Both the position numbers and the translations under genes were made by a program. 64,000 nucleotides of DNA, from positions 62,001 to 126,000 of the forward strand of contig JAADJZ010000040.1 in the NCBI GenBank assembly GCA_011032825.1, written 5' to 3'. Below the pieces are notes generated by a model. That model was not told the DNA's origin. It ran no database searches and saw only the letters and a list, made by a program, of their open reading frames with translations. Positions 47,349 through 60,084 of this stretch are shown here, piece by piece. Numbering within the stretch: position 1 is the stretch's first letter; each line of letters opens with the position of its first letter. This stretch comes from Massariosphaeria phaeospora. Its lineage: Eukaryota > Ascomycota > Dothideomycetes > Pleosporales.

Positions 47349-48873
47349 TGACAATCCTGATTCTGGTCCTGATCCCTCAGGTACGGACCGCACATCGCGC
47401 AGCCACACCCGCCAGGTAATCTAATCCCAACACCCCTCTTCCCCTCTCCTCTACCTCATCTACATCCGCATCCGCATGCACATCTCCTACTGTGGTTCTC
47501 TCGCAACGACGCGACACGAACAACACTGTACATCGCTCGCTTTCTCCTCTTCCATCCCATCTTCACCTCCGTACCACCATAAGCGCACTATCGTGTTTCG
47601 CATCGCATCGCATATTCCCGAGACGTTCGTCAGATGGGATGGGATGAGATAAGACGAGATGATGTTCAGACTGGGCGCCCCCCGCCCCTCGCCCCTCGCC
47701 CCTCGCCCCACCATATTCGTGATCTGATGCGCAGACCTCAGCGCAGATGCAGAATGGTGCGCCTCTGCCCCGACCTCTACTCTACTCTACCACCGTAGAG
47801 CATTTGAAATACACTCCGTAACCGCGACAAGATTCCAGTGCGAGCGCATAACAAAACGTCCCTTCATTCTCCTCTATCGATCTATCTCTTCCCCGCAAAC
47901 AAATATATTGCCAGAACGCACATGACACTCCGCCTTTTTGCCTTCTTACAATAACCTTCCTGCCTCGCCACACCACACCATTACAATACACCCCGAAACC
48001 AAAACCCATTCCACTGATTATATTAACATCCGGCCCCCAGCGATCAAAGGGCACGTGCAGCGGGGAATCAGGACCTGCCAAGCGCTCCGCCACGAACCAC
48101 ACACGCTCCACACCAGCCCAGCACATGGCGTCACCTCACCTCAGCTCAGCGCGAAGATATTCACCGAGAGCGCCCGCGCCCGTCCCCATCTAGCGCACAC
48201 ACCACATCCCGCGGGGTTCATGCACGCGCGCCGGCATGTCTGTCAGACGCAGTGTACAGTACGCAGGGCCGCGCAGCGCTGTGAGTGGTGCGTTGGTCGC
48301 CGAAGGGGGGACAGGGGTGTAGGGTGTGGCACATTGCGTAGTTACTGTAGGAACCTAGTATGTACATAGGTAGATCAAGGTGAAAGATATACAGGGTAGC
48401 GATTCCAACAACAGTTGTAAGTAAGCAAGTATCGCGAACCACCAAGTTGAGTTGGCGGGCAAGCTCAACTCAACCCAACTCAACTCAACGCCCATAGTCT
48501 ACCCCTAAACGGTGAGATAAGATGAGAGGAGACAAAACACCTACTTCCCCGCCTGCCCCACTCCACCCCGCCGCCATAAATAGCAGCTCCCAGCAAGCAA
48601 CACCCCCTCCGATCCGTCCTTCCATGCCAGTTCGGTATCCATGTCCACGTCCATGTCCATGGCGCGTACCATAAGACCTCTCTTAACATTCCATCTCGCA
48701 CTACTACTGGCAGCGAGTCGTCATGCGCTCACGAATAATCCCGGGGATTAAGTGTGGCGCAATGATGCGGTGCTGATGCGGAATGCTGGTCGCGGATCCG
48801 GACTTCGAAGGTATCTAGTAGGTTGGCCCCAGCCAGCATCAGCGCCAACCCGGGTCAGGGTGCTTTCAATCCC

Positions 48874-48921
48874 GAGTGAGTGAACGAGTGAGTGAATGAG
48901 TGAGTGAGTGAGTGAGTGAGT
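48874..48921. repeat. (GAGT)n microsatellite
   Basis: 48 bp of GAGT/GTGA tetranucleotides with two interruptions (AACG, AATG) near the left end. The last six or so units are perfect. Confidence 0.9.
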
Positions 48922-49564
48922 CCTGCGTAGGTACGGAGTACAAGGACAACAGATAGATAGCAGAACGAGAAAGAAAACTCCTGCAGAGACAACGAATAAG
49001 AATATACGCAAGTAATGTTACGTTATGTATGAATATCAACTACATACGTGGCGTGTACTATATAAATGTATAAGTTATCGCTAAGTGCTAAAAAAAATCC
49101 ATTGGTATCATGCCTCGCAAACCTCCAGAGAAAGAAGCAACGACGATGCCGGCGATCGATACACAGTAAACCAAGTATCAGTATCAAGAAACTCTCCCCT
49201 GTTTTCCTTATCGCTTATCCAAGCCCCAACTCCCAACTCCAGATCGGGGGACGCAAGATACCATTGGGATATGAGGGAAGAAGGAGAAGAAAGATGGCTG
49301 TCGATGGTGGAGGTATCATTTCGTGAAAGATGTAAAAAAAAAATCAAGTTCGGAGGCCCCCGAAACTTTAGATTGCCCCAAACCAAACCGTCCAGGGAAG
49401 TAAATTGCCGAAATGGAAACGCGTGAGATCTCGAACTTCAATTATAGAAACCAGGGACGTCGGACGCCGGCATAGATGTTCAAGGCGACGCATGGAAGAA
49501 GCTGCCGACCGGTAATGATACAGCATGTACAAGGAATGCCACGATGCGAGCGGACTGGTGAGCA

Positions 49565-52500
49565 CTAGTTTTCTTCCATTAGAGCCTGATCGTCGCCCGT
49601 CTCGCGCCAGTCCCGCGAGCGTTCTGCAAGGCGCTTGACGCCCAAGATGCGATCGGCCCAGAGCGACTCTGACGGCGTCCTGAAAGTGTAGGCCCGTTGC
49701 GAGGAAATGACGCCGATGGCTTGGAGGACAGCCTTGCGCGAGTCGCGGCCGAACACCGCGGGATGGTTGATCCATTCGAGGCTAGCCTCCAGCTCGGCGT
49801 CAAGAGCGTGCATAGTCGTAGCGTCAATGCCAGCGGCTGGCGTGAAAAGGTTCTCTGCATGGGGTGATGGAGTTCGCGGTCGGTCAACGCCGTTGACTGT
49901 CGGTGAGGATTCGCCGGTACTTCCTGATGCGCTTGGCGCATCGTTGCGTCGGACACCGGGCGGTGGTAGCGGCGGGAGTCCGCCCTTGCCGAGTCCCTTT
50001 AGTATACTCCTTGTCTCTTTCAGCAGATGATGCGCTCTCTCGTGCTGTCCTCTAGACACGAGCGTAAGGGCACGTGTCAGCATGTCGGAGGTAAGCAATT
50101 CCATGCGACGTTGGACGACATGGGGGTGTGGCGGGATTGGCGGTGTTGGTGGACGCCCGGTGGAGTTCTTCTTCGAGACCGACGGGAGGATCGTGATGGC
50201 AAGCAAGGACGGCCGGGGTAGGTGCGCGATTGACCCTTCCCTGAGTATATCTCCGTAGATAAGATCGGCCTGAATCAAGGGCGCTTCCTCAACACTAAGA
50301 GTCCGGGATTCATCCTGGTCTAGGGGTCCGCCCAAAGCCTCTAGGCCCGATACGATCGTTTCCCAGGGATCCTGGGGAAGCTGCTCTGGCGAGGCTGTAT
50401 CGGGTGCTATTACCAATTGGACGAGAATGTCTAGACGAGTTAGTGGGAATTATATAGAGGACATGACATGGACAACAAACCTCTCTTATCGCCGAATCGA
50501 AGGTCGCCCAACGATGCCTCAGCGTCGCGCCCAGTAGCTCGTTTCGTGATTTGCAATGCGCCGCTAATCTTGACAAATTTGGCGGGGGACCCCTCAGGCA
50601 GCCGCAACTTCAGCTTCACATTTTGGTGCGAGGTAGTCTGCAGTGAGCCCAAGCAGCCAGCCACGCATTCCCGGAGCATCATCCAATCCTTGACGTAGGT
50701 ATAGGAGGCCTTAGTGCGCGTCGATAGTTCGATCATAGTGTCTGGCTTGTGCGTCAATCCGAGGCCGAAAGAGTGGATAGTAACCCTGCGTAGAATTAGC
50801 ATTTGTGAAGAGGGCCGCATCCAGGCGTAAGACTTACTTTGCAGCCTCGGCTCGGGAAACCACGAAGTCAACACTCTCGGCATCTGATGTAGACGAGTCG
50901 CTGATGAGGAGAATGCTGGAGAGTGGGTTATTGGACTTCCTTTGCATGAGCAAGTCCATGGCCACGTTGGCGCCTTCAACCACGTCAGCCCGAAGGCTCT
51001 TTTGTCCCACCGGCCGTATTGAGTCCAGCACCTTTGACCAGTCCTTCCATGCTTTGCTTGTCATGCCGACAATAGGCACTCCGCCTCCGCTTGAACCAAA
51101 GGTAACCAGGCCCATGCGGTCCCGCTCCCCGAGGTTCTGTACGAGAAATCTTAGAGTGTCGCGTAGGAGGTTGATCTTGAGGCCTTGCATGGATGAAGAG
51201 ACTGGAATGACGACGACAATGTCGATAGGGACATGTATTGAGCCAGTCAAGCGAGGTTCGGGCATGCCGGCACGTGAGTTTGTGTATTCCGTAGGGGCAG
51301 TGATGTTTGACCGGGCGGCGCCATACGATGAGTTGACTGACGAGACCCGTTTTGGCCTGCCTGTGCGGTAGTCCTCATCCTCGGTGCCAGAGTTGTCCTG
51401 TTCATAGTCGGGTATCCTGCTCGACGATGGGAAGTCCATCCGGATATCCATAAGAGCACGCCGCCATAGCTCCAGTTGGCTTCTGTTCGGGAACTGCAGA
51501 TGAAACGACGGTAGTTCGGCCACAGACAGACTCAGCGTGAGAATAGCGTCATCGGGGGAGTGTTCGACTTGGTTCAGGTGCTTCTTGATCAGTATCGAGC
51601 CTTTCAAAGTGCACTTAGTCTTCTTAGAGGCGGGCGGCTCAGCGCCGTCCCATTGAGCGGGCTGCGGCAGCCGCTTTTCCTTGACGCAGATGAGCATCTC
51701 GGAGAACAGGTAGCACTCCAACTCCTGCCACGACTGACGATCCTTTCCGACGCGGACATGGCCGTGTAGGCGCAGCTTCCCGAAGCGCGAGAAATCAAGG
51801 CCGTGCCAATTGTCGACTCGGGAGTGCAGATCTTCCGTAATCTCATCCAATGCTTCAGCCGACTCGTACTGCGTGTCGAAGGGCCGACTGCGAGCGGGAG
51901 ATTTGGGGCGCCCGTAACCCTCGGTGGCGCTCGAGATCGAGGGCAGTGGCGGCGCGCCACGCATGTCCTCGGGATCAGGGCGCCATTTTCCTTCCGTCAC
52001 CTCGACCGTCACCAAACACGTCAGACTCTGCTGCTGGCGTGAACGGCTCAAGGTCGGGAATTCGCTGCGGACTGTGACAGTGGGCGCGGGAATCGGACTC
52101 TTGAGGAGGCCGCGCGGGCTGCTCAGGCTGGTCTCCATGGACTGCACGTCGTAGTCGTGCCGTCTCCCGTCGTGGGTTGCGGCGTAGTCGCCCGAAGACG
52201 CGGCTCCCGTCGCGCCGCTATCGCTCCGCAGGTGCTGACGTGACGTGGATCCCATTCGATCGCGCTCAGAGCCGCGCTCGCGACTGTGGCTGCTGTCGCG
52301 TTGCCGCGACGCGAGGGGGGCCTGGTAGCGGCTGCTGAGGTCGCTGTCATTGCGAGGCCGTCCGTAGCTGTGGGTGTCTGTCTGCGAGATCTGGTTCTCC
52401 CGAATATCCCGGTTGTCGTGGTGCTCGCGATTGTCATGGTACTCGCGGTTGTCTCGGGTGTCTCGATTGTCGCGATTTTCACGGTTGTCGTGGTACTCAC

Positions 52501-53396
52501 GGTTGTCCCGATTGTCCCGGTTATCGTGGTACTCACGATTGTCTCGATTGTCTCGATTGTCTCGAGTATCACGATTGTCGCGAGTGTCCCACGGCGTTGG
52601 CGTGTTCTGGTTACTCCTGTGGCTGCCGTGGCTGCCCGAGTCGTTTTGCACCGAGCGCACAATGGTGCTTAGTTTCTCTGCGCGCCGTCGTTAGCAAGCA
52701 CGCACACTAGCAAAAATAGGGCCCACCACCACCAGCCACACTTACCGAGATCCAGTACATTCCCGCCGCGACTTGTGTCCAGCCCTAGCGTGGCGTTGCA
52801 CGTCGGGCAGTGCTGCGATTCAAACTCGCGGATGTACTCGTAGAAGCAGGCCTCGTGTGACACATGGCCGCACGACAGCTGCAGGATGCGTTCGCCGCGC
52901 AGCGTGTGTTCGAGCGGCTCTTCGCAGACGGCACACTCGCTGCCGATGAAGGTGCGGTCCCGGCGGGTGCGAGACCGCTCAATGTCGAGCACGCCGGCCA
53001 TGGCTCTGCCAGAGCGCGGCGGCACCTGGGTGTCGAGGGTCGGGTGCGAGAGGGAGGTCGGCAGAGGCTTTGCGGGGTGCGAGGAGAAGTTGGTATTGGA
53101 GCTGCGAGAGCTGGGACGGAGGCCTCCTAGAAAAGACATGAGCGGGTCTGAGCTCGAAGACAAGGTGTCAAGGTGCTGTGGGTGTATGTACTGGAGTGGG
53201 CCACCTGTGGTCCGAACTCAACGACCTTGGGCTTGGTCTTGGAGCGAGACGCGGTGGGCTTTCTGCGGTACTTGTGGCCCACCAAGCCAAGCTCGATGAG
53301 GTTGGCTTCGATGTCGGACTGTTGGTGTTTCTGCGCGCGGTGGGAGGGGTTAGGCGGAGGGAGGGCAGACAAAGACGGATGAGAGCCGTTCGACAT
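49565..53396 (-). CDS. RING-H2/PH/vWA protein, Ste5/Far1-like scaffold architecture
   Basis: Five exons (53396-53192, 53147-52746, 52677-50838, 50785-50481, 50430-49565) with introns of 44-68 nt give 1205 aa. Residues 140-185 form a RING-H2 finger (CAVC...CGHVSHEAC...CPTC). About residues 229-290 are a DNR/EYHDN repeat. About residues 490-615 resemble a PH domain (FGKLRLHGHVRV, ELECYLFSEMLICV, ELWRRALMDI). From about 684 a vWA domain starts DIVVVIPVSSSM, with Pro in place of the first MIDAS Asp, so it probably does not bind metal. The C-terminus has helices and a Ser/Pro linker. RING-PH-vWA in this order is known from yeast Ste5 and Far1, pheromone MAPK scaffolds, so I infer a signalling scaffold. 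It could equally be an uncharacterised ubiquitin ligase. Confidence 0.85.
52400..52610 (-). repeat. Coding repeat of GATTGTC-type units (DNR/EYHDN)
   Basis: About 200 bp of degenerate 9- and 12-bp units (CGATTGTCT, GGTTGTCGTGGTACTCAC on the plus strand) encode a charged Asp-Asn-Arg array in the RING/PH/vWA protein. The units mix into higher-order repeats, as expected for slippage in a disordered linker. Confidence 0.8.
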
Positions 53397-56300
53397 GGAG
53401 TCGGGTCAGGAACCAAATAACAGGCTGTTTGATCGCTTCAGGCTCGTTTCAGCATCGAGACTGCGTGGGCAAGATCGCGGTGAAGAAGCCGCGGACTGGT
53501 GGGACCTTAGAGGCAGGTCGCTGCAGGCAGTGCGCTCGCCTGAACCTTGTCGGGGTGGAGCGGACCGGGAGGGAATCGCTGGACGACGCAGGGAACTGAC
53601 TAGCTGGGGGACCGATCAAACGGCAGCGGGCGAGACAGGGACGGCTGCGATGCGATACGACAGGAGGCTGGGGGGCAGAGGACAGGAGAAGAGGAGGGCA
53701 GAGAAGAGCAGACGACGGCGGCGCGGTTTGTTGGTGTCGAGGAAGACTGTAGCGAGCGCCTCGTTCGTCTGCCAGCATTTAGTGACGGCAAACTGACTGA
53801 TGGGCGGGCTGGGTCGCACAGCGCGCGCGCCGGAGGGGCCACAGCAGAAGAGGCATGGCATGGCAAGCGGTGGCCGCTACTGCATCGTGTCGCGGGCCCT
53901 GTCCGTGGGCGCAATCCGCCGCGACGCCGCGAGACATGCATGGATGGGCGGGCTCAGGCTGCTCTGGCCGGCGCACGGGCTGGGTGAATAGAGAGGGTTG
54001 GCCGGGTCCGGGGGCTGCGCCACGGCCGCCGTGATTGGCAGATATCTAACATATGTGACGCTGCTATACCTGTCCGACTCGGGCCACACAGACGAACACG
54101 ACCGACGAGACGAAGAAGGCTGCCAGGGCCCACGCCGGCGGGACAGGCCGTTCGCGGTTTGGGCCGCTGGGGATTGGGGGATGGGCGATGGGCGATGGGC
54201 GATAACTGGCCGCGTTGGTGAGGCTGCAGCGAGACGCACTGGAGACGCGAGACTGGAGACTGGAGGTGGGCCACCAACGCAGGCAGATGCGAGAGGGTGC
54301 GAGAGGGTTGCGCGTCTGTTGTTGGGTCCCGGGCGGCAAAAGGCTGGCAGCTACCCAGGTAGCCACCGGCAGTCGGGAGAGTGCCAGTGTGCCATCGATG
54401 CCTCCGTACAGCTGCTCTGGGTGATGCACTGTGCACTGCACTGCACATGGCTGGCTTTTGCCGATGGGTCCTGTCCTCGCCCAAAAATGGGTAGAGCTTC
54501 TGCCCCCGTTTCGCCTCAAACTCTATCCCGCTCTTCGTCAAGAGGCCGCTGTGGCGAGCTGCAGCAAACCACTTGTGGTCAGTCGTAAGTAGGTAGGTAC
54601 CTGCCGTCAGTCGCCAGTACGCACGCCGCCGCCGCCGCCGACTGCGCTGCAGGTACTCGGTGCGGCAGTGGGCTCGACGACGAGTCTGGCTGCCCCAGGG
54701 CCGCCGGTGATAGGCCTGCGAACCGTGACAAGAGCGGTCACGCATGCGTCGCTGGGGTTAGCCGTTGTCCAGGCTGGCCAAAACGCGGGGCGTGTGCCAA
54801 TTGCAGGCAGCCGAGCTGTCTCCAGCGGCAGTCCAGCGTGCATGGCGTGCCAACAGCGGCGCTCGGCAGCGTGCAGTGTTCTATTGGAATTCTGCGCTGA
54901 GGGAAAAGAAAAGGCGCCGTCGAGTGGCCAACTCTCGGTGCTCAGTAGATACCCATGGTGTCGTTCATGGTGGGCAGCGCAGCTGGAGTGCACATCCGTC
55001 AGGAGCCCGGGCCACAGGGGAGCCACGAGGATGGCTGTGACGACATCGGCGCGGACACTCTTGGCGTAAGATAGATGGGCGGGAACATCTTCAACGCCCT
55101 GAGCAGAGATGGCGCACGAGGTCTTGCGTTTGCAGGTGGGCGCTCCCTCTGCTGGCCCATCCTCTCTCGCTTCTCCAACCGTATCTCAACGTCATCTTGC
55201 GCGACGCCTCTCGCAGGCTGCAGCCCCTCTGTCTACCATGTCGTCAATGCCCAGCTACTGCACCGATGCCTCACCTCTCTCTACTGCTATCAGGAAAAGA
55301 TCATCTCTGACCTCCTAGCGCCATCCTCCCAGAAACCTTCTCGAAGACACGGCGCCCTGTTCTTCGGTGCTCGCTCTCCCACTGGCTGTTGATCGTGAGC
55401 AGCATGCATGCATGCCACCACGTGCAGTCCCTGCATAAGCTCAACTATATCTTCAAGCTATCCTGATCCGATTGGATGACTTGCCATGACGTTGAACACC
55501 CAGGACCGACGCAGGGCCATAGCAGTCATGCTATCGTTTGACAGGTTGGGCCTCTTGTCCAGCTTCTAGGTAACTTCGACGCTCCATGACGGCGTGCCAC
55601 AGCTGGCAGAGGGCAGAGACCAGCGAACACCAAGCATCAAGTCTGGTCTTAGTCCAGTGCTAGTGTTTGAGCTGGAGTCCTCCACCGGATAGCCTCCCGA
55701 ACTTTTGTTGGCTAGGAGGCTAGCTACGTAGTGCCATGGAACGTGGATGCTGCTAATACTATAGTAGTCTGCCAACTGACGCTATTTCATCTTCACGTCA
55801 CAATACTTCCAGAAGTATTATTAGACTTCTAGTGTGCGGCGCCTCTGGTCGGCATTCGGCATGTCAGGGCACAAGACACTGCCACAGGTTATTCCTGGGG
55901 TAGGTGGATATTATTCAGTGTGCGTCTCGCTGGCTAATCGATAAGATAGAAAGACATAGACTACTTGTCTATTATTTCTTCGCAAAATGTTCCACTACAG
56001 CGTCCTTCCGCACTCAACTCTCTTCCACCTCTTCCATCCAACCGCTCAATTCCAAACTCCAAACCCAACATTCTCCTTCAACCTTCTCTCCTTTTCTTCG
56101 CACCCAGGTCCCAGCTCTCGCTGCCCAAAACCTCGCCCTTCCACCCCACCAACCCAACCAGTCGGCCTCACCACGGCCAATACCGCCATGTTTCAACCCA
56201 GCCCAGCCAACCGGCGCGCCCCCTAAGCACACCCGGCCCATCACACCACATGGCACACATGGGCACCCCCCTAACGTTAGTCCTAGCCCCCGTTCCCGCG

Positions 56301-58158
56301 AGTCGTAAACCCTTTCCCATCGTGCTACCTATCCCATTTCAGCTCAGCCTACACTCTCCCGGCTTAGTTCAGCGCGGAAGCGGGAGTGCTACCTACAGCC
56401 CAACACAGCGCCAGCACGCAAGCAAGCAAGCAAGCAAGCGAAGCCGAAACTCTACTCTACTCTCCCTGAATCGCCACTAACGCTTTCCAAGCACGGTGTA
56501 GCGAGCGATGAGACGCCACAAACGCACCTCCCGCGGAACACAGTAGGGGATCGACAGATGCAATAAGATAAGGCAAGTACTACTGTAAGCAGCTTCTCGA
56601 CTCGACTCAACTGCTGCGTGGCTACTGCCCGTTCCGTTCAATCACGCAGTTCAATTTTCGGTGGTTTTATCTCGCTTTCGGATGCGGGTGGGGGAAGCCG
56701 AAGCGTGAGTTTCGGGCCGAAAAGGTTTAAGTCGAGGAAGAAAGTGGCGGCGCGCATCGCTTTTTTCCTTCTATATTTACCTACTTTGAGATGCATGCAT
56801 AGATGCATACGCCTTTAAAGTTTACACATCTGGATGCGTGCATGGGTGCGAGCGCTACGCTATGATATCCGTGACCCGACGACAAACTCTCTTCTTCCTG
56901 TTTTCTCTGTATGCATGCCATGCAACACGTAAATACCATACTAGACACTGCACAGAACTGCGCACATACCGACTCACAAACTGACACAATCTCCATCCAT
57001 CCATGCCAGCCTTGCCTCCACAGCCCGCGGGTCTCTTACACTATCAGCTCTGCGTTGCATGTCTATAGCCATACGCATACGCACCCACCGGCAACACTCA
57101 CTCAAAGCCAGTAAAACCAGGAAGCCAAGCAAAGTATGCGAGCAGCACTCGGTGTACATACGGCACACATAAAACAATCCAAGGACATTGGAATCTCGAT
57201 GTTTAGTATATCAACATATCATGTATGCCTACCCTCGCAGAACAGAACACAAAACCCACTACCACATATCAAAACGAACCGCACGCGATGCGGCGTACAC
57301 GCCCTATCTCTCCTCCAAGCACCCCTTCCGACCCTATTAAGCTGTTCCCTTAAGGCCATCTTGCCTCTACCCTCGCTCTTCTACCCTCGCTCTTCTCTCG
57401 TCTACCCTCTCCTAATCTCATTCCAAACCCCCTTTCCCACCCCCTCTTCCTTCCTCCATCTCCACTCACAAATGCCAACCCACCAAACTACCAGGCAACC
57501 AACCTGACAAACCCACCAACCCCCCGTCCCCACTCAAAGCATCCATCCATCTACTCACATCCTCCATACTGCCCATCACTCTTCCACTATTACCCCCCTA
57601 CTATACTACCTAGAGGCCAGCAACCCTCAACTCCCCTTCCCAATCAGCCAGCCAGCTACAAGTAATTGAGTTATCCAGACCAGCCACCGCCCTTCAAAAA
57701 AGCAGCTTGCAGCAAGCTAGATAGAATATAGAGCACAAAGATCCGCCAAATCTCCCACACTCTAATTGCGATAGCGAGGCAAGCCTTCGGCGAACATACC
57801 AGTGTTTTGCCTACTGTGACTATTCTTGCACAGCAGAGCGTCGCCATAGTAAGACGAACATACCCACCCTCACAGCAGCTAGCATCACATATTGGGAACA
57901 AGAAAGGGACTAGTAAGGAAGAGAGCTCATTCGCTCTTTGGGGCCACTATATACTCATATCGAACGACCCTATCGGATAGTCAAGATATAGAAAGCATAC
58001 AAAGTGCCCAAAACATTCACCTCATTTGAGATGTCCGGTATACCGCACGAGGAAACCTGCATACAAATCTCCTGTTGATCGCCGTGGAAGTTCATCGCCT
58101 CATCGCCTATACGCCGAAACGCTCAAGGATAGGAGTGCCATATGTATTATGTAGCCGA
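53397..58158. other. 4.8-kb low-complexity region upstream of the scaffold gene
   Basis: No gene could be supported. 53400-54900 is GC-rich with long overlapping open frames that have no protein-like composition, including a (CCG)n run at about 54625-54640 and GATGGGC repeats at 54180. 55980-57620 is strongly C/T-rich with CCCTCGCTCTTCTA repeats. It is the 5' flank of the RING/PH/vWA gene and the 3' flank of the RRM-like gene, both on the minus strand. Unusually long 5' regions often belong to heavily regulated genes; that is inference. Confidence 0.5.
56418..56440. repeat. (CAAG)n microsatellite
   Basis: About five and a half units of CAAG/GCAA in an otherwise unremarkable spacer. Confidence 0.85.
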
Positions 58159-60084
58159 CTAGGTGAAGAAACCTGCAGGCTCCTCATCCTCGTCCTTGAA
58201 GTGCACGCCCCGAGCGATGTCGCACGGATCCGGAGCGTAACTGATCGAGCAGTGCTCCCAGTCCTCGTCATCCATAAGTGCGCGCTTGAAGTTCAGGCCG
58301 TGGTAGATGGTGGAGAACCGAAATTCGATGTAATATCGCTGGATCAACGTTAGCTATATGCCAGAAGGACCAAGTCAAATCTGCTACTCACTCCTCTGCC
58401 TGTCTTGCCGCGCTTGATGCGATCGACCTCACGTTTGATCTGACTCTTGCCACGGGCGAGCTTCAGCAAAGCCATGTCACTCCAGTCCTCGTCAGCATCA
58501 TAAGCGCGGACGCACCGAGTGGCGTCGCCCTCGATGCAGTTGCGAAGTACGTCATTGATAGAATTCGGACCGGGCTGCTGCTCGACAAAGACCACTGTCT
58601 TTTTGCCCCCCGGGGCTTTATCGGGCGCGAGTTCGATACCGTTCTCGGTAGCATCGAAATACTTCTGACAACCCTCGGCGGTCAAGAACTTCACAAGGGC
58701 GTAATCTGATCCAGGCTCAGGAAGCGAGAGGGCCTCCATTCGGCCACCCCACACCAGACCCTGCAGCAAATTGAGGCTGGTAACACCCGAGACGCCTTTG
58801 AGAAGGCATGTTCGGCTGCGTGGCACTACTCGAATATCAGTCTGGTTACGAGGATCAGGTAGTCTGCAGTCTAGCAGATATTTACTTACCATGTTCGCGC
58901 TTCTCCCGGGCCGGCCAAGTAGACATGCTATCCATTGGATCCTTACTTGCCGGTTCCTCACCCGTGGGCTTGACAGGCTTCTTGGTCTCGGCTGCGTCAT
59001 CTGGAAGAATAGCGGCGATAGCTTTGCTAAGGCCAACGACTTGGTCCAGGTTTCGAATGTCAAGTACCTTCATGCCGACAAGCTTCACGCAGAATTGAAG
59101 GAAATCACCATCAGCCTCCTTCAAGAACTGGCTCACAGACTCAGTCGTAAGGGAGTTGTCTTTGTGGAGACCATTGATGTAAGAAACAACGGCGTCTTGG
59201 TATTTCTTCTGAAAGCCGGCGACGGTGGCAGAGAAAGCAGACCCGCTGGCCGGCGAGAGGGATCGCAGCTTGGTGTACACAGTCTTGATCGAGCTGGCAG
59301 TAATGGGGCCATTAGCTGTTCCGTCGGCTTCAGGAAGTGAGTTCAAGTAGTCCGAAGCTTTTGCGAGGTATTCATGTTCGAGCTGTTGCTTCGACATACC
59401 TGCCCAAGAGCTGCCTTGAGTCTCCGCTTCCGCGTTCTTCGGCTCAGCTGACACGTTGACCTCCGCAACAGGCACTTCTTCCTGCACCTTGGTCAAGGCC
59501 TCTGCAGGCGCATTCGCGACATAGCTCTTGAGGAACTCTAGCGCGGTACGCGAACTCTTCTGCTCTGCCGACGAAGAACTAGCGTCTGGACCGGCCGTAG
59601 CTTCATCTACCTGGCTTGGCGGAGCGGGCGACAGACTCGACGCAGTGAGACGGGCGAACATGGAATCGAGGGCAGATTCGCCTGCGTCTTCTTGACCAGC
59701 AGGCGTCGTAGCGTCAAGCTCAGCCTTCAGCGAGTTCTGATATGTCTGGAGAGCCGTCACCTCTGTCTTGGCGATTGGGTCTTGAGTCTTCTCGTCCGGC
59801 TTAGTAGGGTGAGGTCTGCTGTGGTCAATTTGACTGCGAGAGGCAACGAAGGGACTGGGCACATACCCATCTGCTGGCATTGGCGTAGGCACTGCCGGCT
59901 GCGTGGCTTGTGCCGTGGCCGGAGCTGCGTCTCCCGCAGGGCGGACCATCTTCACAGCTGGCTTCTTCAGACTTATCTTGGCAGATGCTGCTGCAGGCTG
60001 GACCGCGAAGTTGCTCCGCGCATCTTGGTTGCCGAAAGCCGCTGGCCCACGCGGGGGACCCGGGCGATGCTGCGAGCGATTCAT
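58159..60084 (-). CDS. RRM-like RNA-binding protein with disordered N-terminus
   Basis: Three exons (60084-58890, 58828-58392, 58338-58159) with introns of 61 and 53 nt give 603 aa. Residues 1-230 are Ala/Pro/Ser-rich and disordered. 235-395 are helical (SVSQFLKEADGDFLQFCVKL). From about 404, RTCLLKGVSG, then LNLLQGLVWGGRMEAL and YALVKFLTAEGCQKYF have the beta-alpha-beta spacing of an RRM. A conserved-looking C-terminus follows (RNCIEGDATRCVRAYD; KRGKTGRGRYYIEFRFSTIY), ending DEDEEPAGFFT. I infer RNA binding, but no specific pathway can be named. The second acceptor (ATATTCGAG at 58829) is the only one in phase without a stop. Confidence 0.8.

Larger units (their letters stand above)
43369..49564. 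other. 6.2-kb gene-free convergent spacer
   Basis: No spliced or unspliced gene could be built on either strand. The sequence is a patchwork of pyrimidine-rich or GC-rich low-complexity blocks (for example 47480-47720, CCCTCGCC runs; 48440-48490, CAACTCAACTC) with several short tandem repeats entered separately. A 69-residue frame at 44822-45031 is compositionally plausible but unsupported. Both flanking genes end towards this region, so it is not a promoter for them. It may contain a non-coding transcript or genes too fragmented to see. Confidence 0.5.

Noticed and set aside
53954..54745. 263-codon minus-strand open frame
   Set aside because: GC-rich low-complexity region with open frames in several registers. 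The translation is Arg/Ser/Pro-rich without motifs or a plausible start context.
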